A DNA stretch of 58,948 nucleotides from Mesorhizobium norvegicum (GCF_004919685.1 NZ_SMYZ01000003.1:97818-156765); one strand, 5' to 3'; shown: positions 47,304 to 56,348, counted from the stretch's first letter. Program-made: numbers and translations. Notes: generated by a model from the sequence alone, not told the origin.

Positions 47304-48176
47304 ATGGCGATGGGTGTTTTCAAGGCGGCTGCGATCCAGATGCGTTCAGGCGAGAGCCCCGAGCGCAACGCGGTCGATCTCGAACGGCTGGTGCGCGAAG
47401 CCGCAAGCCAGGGCGCCACCTACATCCAGACGCCGGAGATGACCGGCGCGCTGATCCGCGACAAGGAAGCGCGCGCCGCCTCCTTCACCTCCGAGGACAA
47501 GGACATCATCGTCTCGACCGCGCGCAAGCTGGCCAAGGAACTCGGCGTTTTCCTGCATATAGGCTCGACCGCCATCCTGCGCGCCGACGGCAAGCTCGCC
47601 AACCGCGCGCTGCTGTTCGGCCCGGACGGCGCCACGCTCGCCACCTACGACAAGATCCACATGTTCGACGTCGATCTCGACAATGGCGAGAGCTGGCGCG
47701 AATCCGCCGCCTATGAACCGGGCACCGAGGCCGTCGTCACCGACCTCGACGGCGCGAAACTGGGTTTTGCGGTCTGCTACGATTTGCGGTTCCCGCAATT
47801 GTTCCGCGCCGAGGCACTGGCCGGCGCAGATATGCTTTCGGTACCGGCTGCCTTCACCCGCCAGACGGGCGAGGCGCACTGGCACGTGCTGCTCAGGGCC
47901 CGCGCCATCGAGAACGGCGCCTATGTCGTCGCCGCTGCGCAAGGCGGCCTGCATGAGGACGGCCGCGAGACCTACGGTCATTCGCTGATCGTCGATCCAT
48001 GGGGCCGTATCATCGCGGAAGCCGCGCATGACGAGCCGGCGGTGATCGTCGCCGAGATCGACCCGGCGCGGTCGCTTGCCGCGCGCAAAAAGATCCCCAA
48101 CCTCAAAAATGCGCGGGATTTCGCCGTCAATGCCGGCTTGGGCGAGGCGCCGCGTCTCAGGGGTGCAGCCTCTTGA
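47304..48176 (+). CDS. nitrilase-superfamily amidase (Nit1/omega-amidase-like)
   Basis: Carbon-nitrogen hydrolase, 290 residues. The Glu-Lys-Cys triad is intact: Glu45 in TPEMTG, Lys117 in YDKIHMFD and Cys158 in FAVCYDLRFPQLFR. These motifs match the Nit group, known for hydrolysing deaminated glutathione or alpha-ketoglutaramate, which would fit a position right after glutaredoxin; this pairing is an inference. ATG 47304 is used; an alternative ATG lies two codons later. Its stop overlaps the next start (TTGA). Confidence 0.9.
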   Translation: MAMGVFKAAAIQMRSGESPERNAVDLERLVREAASQGATYIQTPEMTGALIRDKEARAASFTSEDKDIIVSTARKLAKELGVFLHIGSTAILRADGKLANRALLFGPDGATLATYDKIHMFDVDLDNGESWRESAAYEPGTEAVVTDLDGAKLGFAVCYDLRFPQLFRAEALAGADMLSVPAAFTRQTGEAHWHVLLRARAIENGAYVVAAAQGGLHEDGRETYGHSLIVDPWGRIIAEAAHDEPAVIVAEIDPARSLAARKKIPNLKNARDFAVNAGLGEAPRLRGAAS

Positions 48177-48598
48177 TCCGTTTTGCCCTGATCTGCGAGC
48201 ACGAGCACGAATTCGAAGGCTGGTTCCGCAGCAATGACGATTTCGACACCCAGAAAAAGCGCGGCTTTGTCGACTGCCCGACCTGCGGCTCGCACAAGGT
48301 GCAGAAAGCGCTGATGGCGCCGGCGGTCTCCACGGCGCGCAAGCAGGAAACGATAGCGCTTGCCATGGGCGAGGCGCAGAAGCAGGCTTTGGCGCAGCTG
48401 AAGGCGATGGCCGAGAAGGTGCGCGAGAATGCCGACTATGTCGGCGACAAGTTCGCCGAGGAAGCGCGCAAGATCCATTTCGGCGAAAGCGACGCGCGCG
48501 GCATCTATGGCGAGGCGACGCTGGAAGAAGCCAAGAGCCTGGCCGAGGACGGCGTCGAGTTCATGCCGATCCCGGTGTTCCCGGACGACCGCAACTGA
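48173..48598 (+). CDS. DUF1178 family protein
   Basis: 141 residues, function unknown. The N-terminus (MIRFALICEHEHEFEGWFRSNDDF) and a CxxC pair (VDCPTCGSHKVQKALMAP) form a small zinc-ribbon-like region; the rest is helical with many Glu and Lys. The TTG start at 48173 overlaps the upstream TGA by two bases (TTGA), indicating tight translational coupling to the amidase gene, as in other rhizobia from memory. Confidence 0.88.
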   Translation: MIRFALICEHEHEFEGWFRSNDDFDTQKKRGFVDCPTCGSHKVQKALMAPAVSTARKQETIALAMGEAQKQALAQLKAMAEKVRENADYVGDKFAEEARKIHFGESDARGIYGEATLEEAKSLAEDGVEFMPIPVFPDDRN

Positions 48599-48612
48599 GT
48601 TCCGAGGGAGCT

Positions 48613-49275
48613 TTGCGCGACCCAGAAGCGATTGAGCCGCGACGAAGCATAAGAGCCGTCGTTGGCCGATTGGCCCGCTGGGGCGCCGTCAAGTTTAGCG
48701 GTACCCGAACGATCGACGGGTTGCTCATCATTGGCGACAAGGGCACCGACAAGATCTTCGAGGCGCTTCAGCTTGTTCGTGATTTTGATCCAGTGCGCTA
48801 CAGACGGCTGCTTGGTGACGTAAGACAGGTCTTCGTCACAACCCTTCCTGCTTCCGTCGCGCAATGGGCGGATTCTTCCAAGGCGTGCGAATTGGACGAG
48901 CGCCATATCATCAGCGAAGAGACGACGCCGGAATTGGTCGCTTCGATTATCGTCCATGAGGCCACCCACGCGCGGCTTATGCGATGTGGTATCGGCTACG
49001 AAGAGGCGTTGCGGGATCGCGTGGAGCAGGTCTGTCTGCGCCGAGAAATAGCCTTTGCGGCCAGATTGCCGACCGGAAAGGGCCGGAGCCAGCAAGCCGA
49101 AGCGACACTCGAGGCCATGCCGGATTTTTCCGACAAGGCGATGAGTGAGCGCTATCTCAGTGGTTTGCGAGATGCTCTGCTCTACCTCAACATGCCGGCC
49201 CGGCTTGTCGACCTCACCGTATCATACCGGCGCTGGAAACACCGGCGCCGGTTCTCGCGGCAGCCTACGAACTGA
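48613..49275 (+). CDS. HExxH-motif protein of unknown function
   Basis: Not recognised. About 220 residues, cytoplasmic, with no signal peptide or helix. The central SIIVHEATHARLMRCGIG has His115-Glu116-xx-His119, the zinc-binding signature of zincin proteases, and glutamates at 138 and 145 downstream could supply a third ligand. A basic tail ends it. The TTG at 48613 is the earliest possible start but has a poorly spaced ribosome site, so the true start is uncertain. It follows DUF1178 by 14 bp; operon membership is possible but codon usage looks somewhat different. Confidence 0.72.
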   Translation: MRDPEAIEPRRSIRAVVGRLARWGAVKFSGTRTIDGLLIIGDKGTDKIFEALQLVRDFDPVRYRRLLGDVRQVFVTTLPASVAQWADSSKACELDERHIISEETTPELVASIIVHEATHARLMRCGIGYEEALRDRVEQVCLRREIAFAARLPTGKGRSQQAEATLEAMPDFSDKAMSERYLSGLRDALLYLNMPARLVDLTVSYRRWKHRRRFSRQPTN

Positions 49276-49280
49276 CCCGG

Positions 49281-49781
49281 CTAGCTCACACTCCCGATCA
49301 ATTTCTCAAGCAGCCGAGAGAGCGTTTCCTGTTCCGCCGGTGTCAGGCCCGCGAGAATCTCATGTTCGTTGGCGACATGGGCAGCAACGGCCTCGTCGAT
49401 CAAAGCGAGACCCTTTTCAGTCAACCGCACGACAATGCCGCGCCGATCGTTGGGGTGCGGCCCGCGCAGGATCAATCCGGACGTTTCGAGCCGGTCGAGC
49501 CGGTTGGTCATGGCGCCCGATGTGACCATCGTCGCTTCATAGAGAGCGGTCGGCGTCAGCGCGTAGGGTGAGCCAGCGCGGCGCAGTGTCGCCAGCACAT
49601 CGAACTCTCCCGACTGCAATCCATAGCGGGCAAACACCGGCGCCAGGCGCTCGCGGGCGATCAGCGAGGAGGCCTCGTTCAGCCGCCCGAGCACGGCCAT
49701 CGGCGAGACATCCAGATCGGGCCGCTCCCGCTTCCATTGCTCGATCGCTCTTGCTGCCCTATCCAACTGTCTCACCATCAT
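49281..49781 (-). CDS. MarR-family transcriptional regulator
   Basis: Winged-helix dimeric repressor of 166 residues. The DNA-binding part (about 50-120) reads GLQSGEFDVLATLRRAGSPYALTPTALYEATMVTSGAMTNRLDRLETSGLI, followed by the wing HPNDRRGIVVRLTEKG. ATG 49781 (MMVRQ) is preferred because starting at ATG 49808 would put a likely operator inside the gene. It is divergent from an EamA-type transporter gene and probably controls it and itself. Confidence 0.88.
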   Translation of the reverse strand: MMVRQLDRAARAIEQWKRERPDLDVSPMAVLGRLNEASSLIARERLAPVFARYGLQSGEFDVLATLRRAGSPYALTPTALYEATMVTSGAMTNRLDRLETSGLILRGPHPNDRRGIVVRLTEKGLALIDEAVAAHVANEHEILAGLTPAEQETLSRLLEKLIGSVS

Positions 49782-49783
49782 AT

Positions 49784-49824
49784 ATCTTGACGTTAAGAAT
49801 CTTTCCATTATCTTACCGCAAGAT
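49784..49824. promoter_or_regulatory. two inverted-repeat operator candidates between marR and eamA
   Basis: Site 1: ATCTTGACGTTAAGAAT (49784-49800), TCTT-N6-AAGA. Site 2: ATCTTACCGCAAGAT (49810-49824), a perfect ATCTT-N5-AAGAT. The TCTTGA/TCAAGA type of palindrome is typical of MarR-family sites. Both lie between the divergent starts. Confidence 0.6.
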
Positions 49825-49863
49825 GCAATGCTGGCCAAGGGCCGCGCGCGACAGGGTTCGATC

Positions 49864-50778
49864 ATGAAATTTCTCTGGGATTCGGCGCTCGGCCTGCTGG
49901 TCGTCACCGGCGGCCTGCTCGGCCTGACGCTGCCCTTCGGCAAGCTCGCCACGGCTGCCGGCGTGCCGGCCATGGTCTGGGCCTTCGTCATCTCGTTCGG
50001 CGCCGGCGGCGTCTTGCTGTGCGTGCTCTTGCTGCGCGGTCAGCGCGTCCGGCTCACCGCGCACAAATTGCGCTATTTCTTCGTCACCGCAGCGGTGTCC
50101 TATGCGGTGCCCAATCTCCTGATGTTCTCGGCCATCCCGCATCTTGGCGCCGGCTACACCGGCATCATGTTCACGCTGTCGCCTGTCATCACGCTGGTGT
50201 TCTCCATCCTGCTGCGTGTCCGGAGCCCCAACATGCTGGGCATTGTCGGCATCGCCGTCGGCTTCGTCGGCGCCGTCATGGTGGCGGTGACGCGCGGCGA
50301 GGCCGGCCAGCCGGCCGATCTGTTCTGGGTGGTGATGGGGCTGCTCATTCCGGTCAGTCTTGCCGCCGGCAACATCTATCGCACGGTCGACTGGCCGGAA
50401 GGCACCGGCCCGATCGAGCTTGCTGTCGGCAGCCATTTGGCGTCAGCGGCGATGCTGCTTGTCGGCATTCTCGCCCTGTTCGGCGTCAAGGCCTTCGCTT
50501 CCCTCGGCGGCGTGCCATTGGTGGTGGTCGCGCAGGTCGCATCGGCATCGGCGATGTTCGCCTTTTTCTTTAGGCTGCAGGCGGTTGGCGGTCCGGTCTA
50601 TCTCAGCCAGATCGGCTATGTGGCGGCGGCCGTCGGCCTGTTTGCCGGCACCATCTTCCTCGGCGAGCACTATCAACTGCTGACCTGGGCGGGCGCACTC
50701 ATCATCACCGCCGGTGTGTTCATCACCACCATGGCGCAAAGTCAGATCAGCAGGAAGGCACAAAGCCAGGCGGCGTGA
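49864..50778 (+). CDS. EamA/DMT-family transporter
   Basis: Ten-helix inner-membrane transporter of 304 residues with two EamA halves (about 8-140 and 155-295). It is a putative exporter; the ligand is unknown. ATG 49864 (MKFLWDS) starts directly before the first helix; ATG 49828 would add twelve polar residues and begin four bases after operator site 2. It is head-to-head with a MarR regulator, an arrangement common for drug or metabolite efflux induced by its own substrate. It is convergent with the winged-helix gene. Confidence 0.87.
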   Translation: MKFLWDSALGLLVVTGGLLGLTLPFGKLATAAGVPAMVWAFVISFGAGGVLLCVLLLRGQRVRLTAHKLRYFFVTAAVSYAVPNLLMFSAIPHLGAGYTGIMFTLSPVITLVFSILLRVRSPNMLGIVGIAVGFVGAVMVAVTRGEAGQPADLFWVVMGLLIPVSLAAGNIYRTVDWPEGTGPIELAVGSHLASAAMLLVGILALFGVKAFASLGGVPLVVVAQVASASAMFAFFFRLQAVGGPVYLSQIGYVAAAVGLFAGTIFLGEHYQLLTWAGALIITAGVFITTMAQSQISRKAQSQAA

Positions 50779-50791
50779 ATGCGTTCGCGCC

Positions 50792-51388
50792 TCAGCCGGC
50801 GCCGGTTTCGTTCTCTTCGCTGCCGGGCTCCGGTCGCGGGTGCCGACGGCGGTGGGTGGCCGCGGCGCGGGCCGCCTGCTCATAGATGCCGGTCATCAGT
50901 TCGAGCGTGCGCGCCGCTTCCTCGAGCTTGGCCGCCATCTCCGGGACGCGCGTCACCGCTTCGATGAGCAGGACCGAACGGATGTCGGCATAGCGTTCGG
51001 TCACACGATAACCGAGCGGCGTGACTTCGTAGGTGACGCCGGCCCTGCCGCTGCCGGTTCGCTTGACCAGGCCGCCCTTGAGCAATTTGCGCAGGCTGTA
51101 CTGGATGTTGGGGATGTCGTCGCGGTTGGTCATCTGCGCCAGGTCGCGGATGCTCTTTGGCCGGTCGTTCATCCTGATGATGTGGAGCAGCGCATTTTCC
51201 GGCCCGCTGGCGGAAAACTCGATCACCGTCGCCAGGCATTCGGCCTGCCAGTGGCCGAACGCCTCGTAAGAGCGCATCAGCGCATACTCGATTTCGGCGA
51301 CATCGATTTCGAGCGGCGTCCGCGCCAGATGCCAGCCGCGATCCAGCAGCTTGGCTTGCGTTTCCGAAGGTTTGCGCCGGTCGTTCAT
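50792..51388 (-). CDS. winged-helix (MarR-like) regulator of the adjacent monooxygenase
   Basis: 198 residues. Residues about 60-125 form a winged helix (SIRDLAQMTNRDDIPNIQYSLRKLLKGGLVKRTGSGRAGVTYEVTPLGYRV), flanked by helices for dimerisation; the C-terminal 25 residues are basic and disordered. The ATG at 51388 has GGGGAGAC eight bases upstream. It is divergent from a flavin monooxygenase/flavin reductase operon, and a perfect 29-bp palindrome lies between, so it is very likely their regulator. The effector is unknown. Confidence 0.84.
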   Translation of the reverse strand: MNDRRKPSETQAKLLDRGWHLARTPLEIDVAEIEYALMRSYEAFGHWQAECLATVIEFSASGPENALLHIIRMNDRPKSIRDLAQMTNRDDIPNIQYSLRKLLKGGLVKRTGSGRAGVTYEVTPLGYRVTERYADIRSVLLIEAVTRVPEMAAKLEEAARTLELMTGIYEQAARAAATHRRRHPRPEPGSEENETGAG

Positions 51389-51441
51389 CCATGTCTCCCC
51401 GCCCGGCAGCATGCGCCGATCCGGCCGATTGCGTCCACACG

Positions 51442-51470
51442 ATTTTATGATAGACTTTCTATCATAAAAT
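51442..51470. promoter_or_regulatory. perfect 29-bp palindromic operator
   Basis: Left arm ATTTTATGATAGA (51442-51454), 3-nt spacer, and right arm TCTATCATAAAAT (51458-51470), exact reverse complements over 13 bp. A consensus -10 (TATAAT, 51470-51475) overlaps its right edge and faces the monooxygenase gene, so a bound regulator would block the promoter. It is strikingly AT-rich against the surroundings. Confidence 0.85.
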
Positions 51471-51499
51471 ATAATCAAAAAATGAGGAGAACACGACCG

Positions 51500-52624
51500 A
51501 TGAGCATGCTCGACAAGACCGCAGCCAATGCGCAGCCCTTCTTTCTCGGGACCTTTGCGTCCAATTGTTCCGGCGGCATGACCGTCACCAAGCTTCCCGA
51601 ACGATGGGTCAGTTCCTGGGACAACAATCTGCGGCTGGCGCAGCTGCTCGACGAGGCCGGCATCGACTTCATGCTGCCGATCGCCCGCTGGATCGGCTAT
51701 GGCGGCGAGACCAATTTCCACGGCAACGTGCTGGAGACGATCACCTGGGCCACCGGGCTCCTGGCGCTCACCCGCAACATCACGGTTTTCGCCACCACCC
51801 ACACGGCGGCCAATCATCCCGTCGTCGTCGCCAAGCAATTGGCGACCATCGATCAGATCAGCCGCGGCCGTATCGGCCTCAACATCGTCGCCGGCTGGAA
51901 CAAGCCGGAATATGAAGCGCTCGGGCTGACGCTGCCTGACGATCACATCACACGATACGGCTATGCACAGGAATGGTTCGACATCGTCAGGGCGCTGTGG
52001 GATCGCACCGAGGCGTTCGACTGGGACGGTACCTATTTCAAGCTGAAGAACGTGCTTGGCGATCCGCGCCCGTCGGCACGCCTGCCGATCCTCAACGCCG
52101 CCGGCTCGGAAGAAGGGCGCAAATTTGCGGTCCGCAACGCCGACTTCCTGTTCACGCCGGCAATCGATCTGTCACGCTCCAGGGACGAGATCGCGGTGCT
52201 GAAGCAACAGGCGATCGCTGCCGGCAGCACTGTCGACGTGCTGACTTTTGCCCATGTCGTCTGCCGGCCGACCGAAAAGGAAGCGACGGACTATCTCGAG
52301 CATTTCGGCCGCGCCAATGCCGACTGGGCGGCGGTCGACAATCTGGTACGGCTGCAATTTGCCCATGCGCAATCATTCCCGCATGACCTCCTGGCGCTCA
52401 TCCGCGACCGCATGGCGGCGGGCCATGGCGGCTTCCCGCTCACCGGCACGCCCGAACAGGTCGCCGATGGGATCACCGCCTTGCACGAGGCTGGGTTTCG
52501 CGGCTCGACCCTGTCCTTTGTCGACTATGTCGAGGAATTCCCATATTTTCGCGACACCGTCCTGCCCATCCTCGAGCAGCGGGGCATCCGTATCGCAGCG
52601 GCCGCCATGCAGTCGGCGGCCTAG
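51500..52624 (+). CDS. LLM-class flavin-dependent monooxygenase (RutA/DszA-like)
   Basis: FMNH2-dependent oxygenase of the bacterial luciferase superfamily, 374 residues. The TIM-barrel motifs include FFLGTFASNCSGG, ATTHTAANHPVVVAKQLATIDQISRGRIGLNIVAGWNKPEYEALGL and a C-terminal FPLTGTPEQVADGI. It is closest in pattern to RutA and DszA/NtaA-type two-component oxygenases, but no other rut gene is present, so pyrimidine breakdown is not implied. It would use reduced FMN from the flavin reductase ten bases downstream. The start has a GAGGAGA site. The substrate is unknown. Confidence 0.87.
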   Translation: MSMLDKTAANAQPFFLGTFASNCSGGMTVTKLPERWVSSWDNNLRLAQLLDEAGIDFMLPIARWIGYGGETNFHGNVLETITWATGLLALTRNITVFATTHTAANHPVVVAKQLATIDQISRGRIGLNIVAGWNKPEYEALGLTLPDDHITRYGYAQEWFDIVRALWDRTEAFDWDGTYFKLKNVLGDPRPSARLPILNAAGSEEGRKFAVRNADFLFTPAIDLSRSRDEIAVLKQQAIAAGSTVDVLTFAHVVCRPTEKEATDYLEHFGRANADWAAVDNLVRLQFAHAQSFPHDLLALIRDRMAAGHGGFPLTGTPEQVADGITALHEAGFRGSTLSFVDYVEEFPYFRDTVLPILEQRGIRIAAAAMQSAA

Positions 52625-52633
52625 GAGAAAACC

Positions 52634-53152
52634 ATGACCGAGCCAACGACTTCGGAGGCAAATCCTGTCGGTGTCGCGGACTTTCGGGCCGCGATGCGGC
52701 TGATCGTCGGCAATGTCAGCGTCATCACCGCTGGCACCGGCGAGGACCGCTCCGGCCTGGTGGTCATTTCGGTCGTCTCGCTGTCGGCCGAACCGCCCAA
52801 GGTGATCGCCTGTGTCAACCGGTCGTCGTCGACCTGGCCGGTGATCGAACGCTACCGGCATTTCGGCGTCAACTCGCTCGGCCCCCAGCATCAAAGGGTG
52901 GCCGAGCGGTTCTCCGGCTTCGGCGGCATCAAGGGCAAGGACCGCTATGAGGGCGCCGAATGGATGACACTGAAGACCGGAGCTTTGTTGCTTTCGGATG
53001 CGGTGGCCGCCTTCGACTGCAGCCTCGACGAGATGATCGATCGCGGCACGCATTCGATCGTCATTGGCTCGGTCGAGGCCGTGCGCACCCACGATGCCGG
53101 CCAGGCGCTGATCTACTGGCGGGGCGGCTACAGGCCGCTCGATTCTGAATAG
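52634..53152 (+). CDS. flavin reductase (RutF/HpaC-like)
   Basis: NAD(P)H:flavin oxidoreductase component, 172 residues, flavin-reductase-like split barrel: FRAAMRLIVGNVSVITAG, GLVVISVVSLSAEPPKVIACVNRSSSTWPVI, FGVNSLG and the C-terminal DAGQALIYWRGGYRPL. It supplies reduced FMN to the monooxygenase encoded ten bases upstream; the pair is co-transcribed. ATG 52634 has CTAGGAGAAAACC upstream. Confidence 0.9.
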   Translation: MTEPTTSEANPVGVADFRAAMRLIVGNVSVITAGTGEDRSGLVVISVVSLSAEPPKVIACVNRSSSTWPVIERYRHFGVNSLGPQHQRVAERFSGFGGIKGKDRYEGAEWMTLKTGALLLSDAVAAFDCSLDEMIDRGTHSIVIGSVEAVRTHDAGQALIYWRGGYRPLDSE

Positions 53153-53154
53153 GA

Positions 53155-53904
53155 TCAGACCGAGCCTTTTTCCGCCAGCACCATGTAGTTGACGTCCATG
53201 TCCTTCGACCGCGCCCAGCGGTCGGCAAGCGGATTGTAGGTGACGCCGGTGCGGTCGATGATCGTCAAGCCGGCGCCGCCCAGCGCTTTCTCAAGCTCTT
53301 CCGGGCGCACCAGCTTGCCGAACTGGTGGGTGCCGCGCGGCAGCCAGCGCAGCACATATTCGGCGCCGATGATGGCCAGCCCGAGCGCTTTCAGCGTGCG
53401 GTTGATGGTGGCCACGAACATGATGCCGCCGGGCCGGACCATCTCGCCGCATTTGGCGACGAACAGGTCGATGTCGGCGACATGCTCGACCACTTCCATG
53501 TTCAGGATGACGTCGAATTTTTCACCGGCGTCGGCAAGGTCCTCGGCTGTCGTGGCACGATAGTCGACGCTGACATTGCCCTCGGCCGCGTGCAGCTTCG
53601 CCACTTCGATGTTTGTTTCGGAGGCATCCGCGCCCACAACCTCGGCGCCAAGCCGCGCCATCGGCTCGCACAAAAGGCCACCGCCGCAGCCGATGTCGAG
53701 GATGCGCAGGCCCTCGAAAGGCCTTGCCGCGCGCGGATCGCGGCCGAAGCGCGTCGCTATCTGGTCGCGGATATAGGACAGCCGGACCGGATTGAATTTG
53801 TGCAGGGGACGGAACTTGCCGTTCGGGTTCCACCATTCGGCGGCAAGGGCGGAAAAGCGTTCAACTTCTCCGGCATCGATCGTCGATCGTCGGGGCTCTG
53901 GCAT
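53155..53904 (-). CDS. ubiG: ubiquinone biosynthesis O-methyltransferase
   Basis: SAM-dependent enzyme that performs both O-methylations of the ubiquinone ring. It is 249 residues. The UbiG landmarks are present: [30 protein letters not shown] at the start, [25 protein letters not shown] (SAM motif I), [12 protein letters not shown] and [17 protein letters not shown] 53904 is followed by the standard N-terminus. Two bases separate its stop from the flavin reductase stop, a tight convergent junction. Confidence 0.96.
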   Translation of the reverse strand: MPEPRRSTIDAGEVERFSALAAEWWNPNGKFRPLHKFNPVRLSYIRDQIATRFGRDPRAARPFEGLRILDIGCGGGLLCEPMARLGAEVVGADASETNIEVAKLHAAEGNVSVDYRATTAEDLADAGEKFDVILNMEVVEHVADIDLFVAKCGEMVRPGGIMFVATINRTLKALGLAIIGAEYVLRWLPRGTHQFGKLVRPEELEKALGGAGLTIIDRTGVTYNPLADRWARSKDMDVNYMVLAEKGSV

Positions 53905-54110
53905 CGGTTGGTCTCCTCGAGCGCTAGGAAGTCGGGTGTGAGGCCGCGAATGTCAAGGCAACAATTTTCGATGCTGACAGGGTGTGCGTCCTGCGAGGGA
54001 GAGATGGCGGTCGATCAGGATTCCTTAACATCAAATTTACGAGATTGGCGGTTTCCTGAAGCACGACCGGGATTCGGCATATACATTGCCCTCCCACGGA
54101 TTGGGGTGGC

Positions 54111-56348
54111 TTGTTGCGGATCAAGACCCAGATTATCGCTACTTTGTTGAGCGCCGCGGCCTTGATCGGCCTGGTGGGCGGCATTGCTATAGTCTCCCAG
54201 ATATCGCTGATCAGATCCGGTGCAATCGCCGAGGCGACGAGCGTTGGACGGCAATTGGCCGAAACGATTGCCTTCAAGGCTGCCGACACGCCACGTCCGT
54301 TGTTCGAAAGACCCGAGGCGCTGCATGAATTCGTAACCTCGCAGCACAGCGGCTCGAAACGCGACCTCGTCGTCGTCGATCACGACAAGGTCATCCTTGC
54401 CGATGTCCCGGGTGAAGAAAAAAATGTCGGCACACCGTACGGCCACGATCCCGACAATGAAGTCGGCCGGACGATCGAGGATGGCACGCCGCGCAACTTC
54501 GTCGAAAGCAGCGCCGACTTGTCAGACGCGATCAATCTGGTTGCGGTGCCGATCAAGGATGCCGCCGCCGACCAGACCGTCGGCGCGGTCCTGTTCGAGT
54601 ACACGCCGTTGCTGCGCGCCGCGCAGCAGCGCACCAACAACATGCTCTGGCTTGTCGGTCTGTGCACCGCGGCCGCCGTGCTGCTCTCCGCGATCTCGGC
54701 TTTCCTTTTGCTGCGCGGCTTCGGCGCAGGTCTTTCCGGCCTCAACCGCGGCATCGAATCGCTGGCGCGCGGCGACGCCGGGGCGCGCATCGGCCGTACC
54801 GCCAATGACGAGTTCGGCCAATTGGCGCAAGGGTTCGACCGCATGGCATCCGAGCTCGAATCCTCGCGTGGGCAGCTCGTCGAGCAAAAGGCCTATATCG
54901 AGGATATCGTCCGCACCGTTGCCGAGGGCATTGCCGTCATCGACGGCAATGGCCGGATCGTCTCGGTGAATCCGGCAGGCGCCGAGATCATCGGGCGGCG
55001 CAACGACAAGATCGAGGGGCAGGATTGGCCGTCGGTCCTCGACATGCGGGGACTGTCGGGAGACAGGCTGGCGCAGGGAACATCCCCGATTGAACTGGCG
55101 CTGACCACGGGTCGCAGGCATCAGGCCGAGGTGCGGCTGGCAAAGCCGGACGGATCGTATCTGCCGGTGATTGCGAGCTGCAACCCGCTCAATCGCTCCG
55201 ATGGCGGCATCGTGCTGACGCTGAGCGACATCAGCGAGTTGCGCAGCGCCGAGCGGGCGGTCAGCGATCGCGCCGAGGAATTGACTACGCTGAACCGCGA
55301 ACTGAAGGAGACGTCCCAGGCAACGACCCGCCTGGTCAAACTCGGCGAGCTGCTTCAGGCTTGCGTTACCTTCCAGGAGGCGTTTTCCGTCGTCGGCTCG
55401 GCCATGCCCGACTTCTTTGGCGGATTGAGCGGAACCGTTCATCTGACCAGCGCATCGCGCAATCTGGTCGAGGAAATGGCGCATTGGGGCACTGTGCGTT
55501 CGAGCGTTGGCCAGTTTGCGCCGGAGGATTGCTGGGCGCTGCGGCGCGGCCAGGAGCATGTTGCCGGCCCCGGCATGCTGACGCCGCGCTGCAACCACAT
55601 CACCGAGAATGGCGGCCGCGGTTACGTCTGCATGCCCCTGGCGGCGCAGGGGGAGACGCTTGGCATCGTGCATCTGTGCGAACCAAACGCCGCCGACAGG
55701 CCGGACTGGCTGACCGAGCGGCAGCAGATCCTGCGCGGCGTCGTCGACACACTGGCCTTGGCCCTGGCCAATCTGCGCCTGCGCGAAACACTGCGGCAAC
55801 AATCGATCCGTGACCCGAACACCGGGCTCTACAACCGCCGCTATCTCGAGGAAACAAGCAGTCGCGAACTGAGGCGCATGGAGCGTTCCGAACAGCCCCT
55901 GGCGATGATCATGCTCGATGTGGATCATTTCAAGCAGTTCAACGACACGTTCGGCCATGAAGCCGGCGATCTCGTCCTCAAGCAGGTTGCAGGCACGCTA
56001 CTCGACCACGCCAGGGATAGTGACGTGGTGTCCCGTTACGGCGGCGAGGAATTCGCCCTTATGATGCCGGCGACTTCGCTGGCGGACGGCGCCGAGCGTG
56101 CCGAGGCAGTGCGAAAAGCGATCAAGCAGCTTCATCTCGCTCATCGCGGCCGCACGCTTGGCACCATTACCGCGTCATTCGGGGTGGCTGCCTTTCCGGA
56201 GCTTGGCGCCTCATGGGCGGAGATCGTCAACGCCGCGGATCGTGCGCTCTATCAGGCGAAGGCAGACGGGCGTGACCGTGTTGTTGTCGGGCTGGGCAAG
56301 GCCCATGCCGACCGGCAACAGGCCAAGGCCAGCAAAAGCGTGGCTTGA
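54111..56348 (+). CDS. HAMP-PAS-GAF-GGDEF diguanylate cyclase
   Basis: Membrane-bound c-di-GMP synthase of 745 residues. Helices at about 7-30 and 175-200 bracket a periplasmic sensor region; HAMP (about 205-258), PAS (about 265-385), a GAF-like domain (about 400-555) with a Cys-rich middle (DCWALRRGQ, PRCNHI), and GGDEF (about 565-735) follow. The active site is GGEEF, and RDSD five residues before it is an intact inhibitory RxxD site, so it is feedback-controlled. The TTG at 54111 is the likely start, and a TTG follows it as the second codon. Confidence 0.9.
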   Translation: MLRIKTQIIATLLSAAALIGLVGGIAIVSQISLIRSGAIAEATSVGRQLAETIAFKAADTPRPLFERPEALHEFVTSQHSGSKRDLVVVDHDKVILADVPGEEKNVGTPYGHDPDNEVGRTIEDGTPRNFVESSADLSDAINLVAVPIKDAAADQTVGAVLFEYTPLLRAAQQRTNNMLWLVGLCTAAAVLLSAISAFLLLRGFGAGLSGLNRGIESLARGDAGARIGRTANDEFGQLAQGFDRMASELESSRGQLVEQKAYIEDIVRTVAEGIAVIDGNGRIVSVNPAGAEIIGRRNDKIEGQDWPSVLDMRGLSGDRLAQGTSPIELALTTGRRHQAEVRLAKPDGSYLPVIASCNPLNRSDGGIVLTLSDISELRSAERAVSDRAEELTTLNRELKETSQATTRLVKLGELLQACVTFQEAFSVVGSAMPDFFGGLSGTVHLTSASRNLVEEMAHWGTVRSSVGQFAPEDCWALRRGQEHVAGPGMLTPRCNHITENGGRGYVCMPLAAQGETLGIVHLCEPNAADRPDWLTERQQILRGVVDTLALALANLRLRETLRQQSIRDPNTGLYNRRYLEETSSRELRRMERSEQPLAMIMLDVDHFKQFNDTFGHEAGDLVLKQVAGTLLDHARDSDVVSRYGGEEFALMMPATSLADGAERAEAVRKAIKQLHLAHRGRTLGTITASFGVAAFPELGASWAEIVNAADRALYQAKADGRDRVVVGLGKAHADRQQAKASKSVA

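Noticed and set aside
51500..53152. Oxygenase and reductase read as the Rut pyrimidine pathway
   Set aside because: rutB, rutC, rutD, rutE and rutR are absent and the regulator is of another family, so only the enzyme class is claimed.
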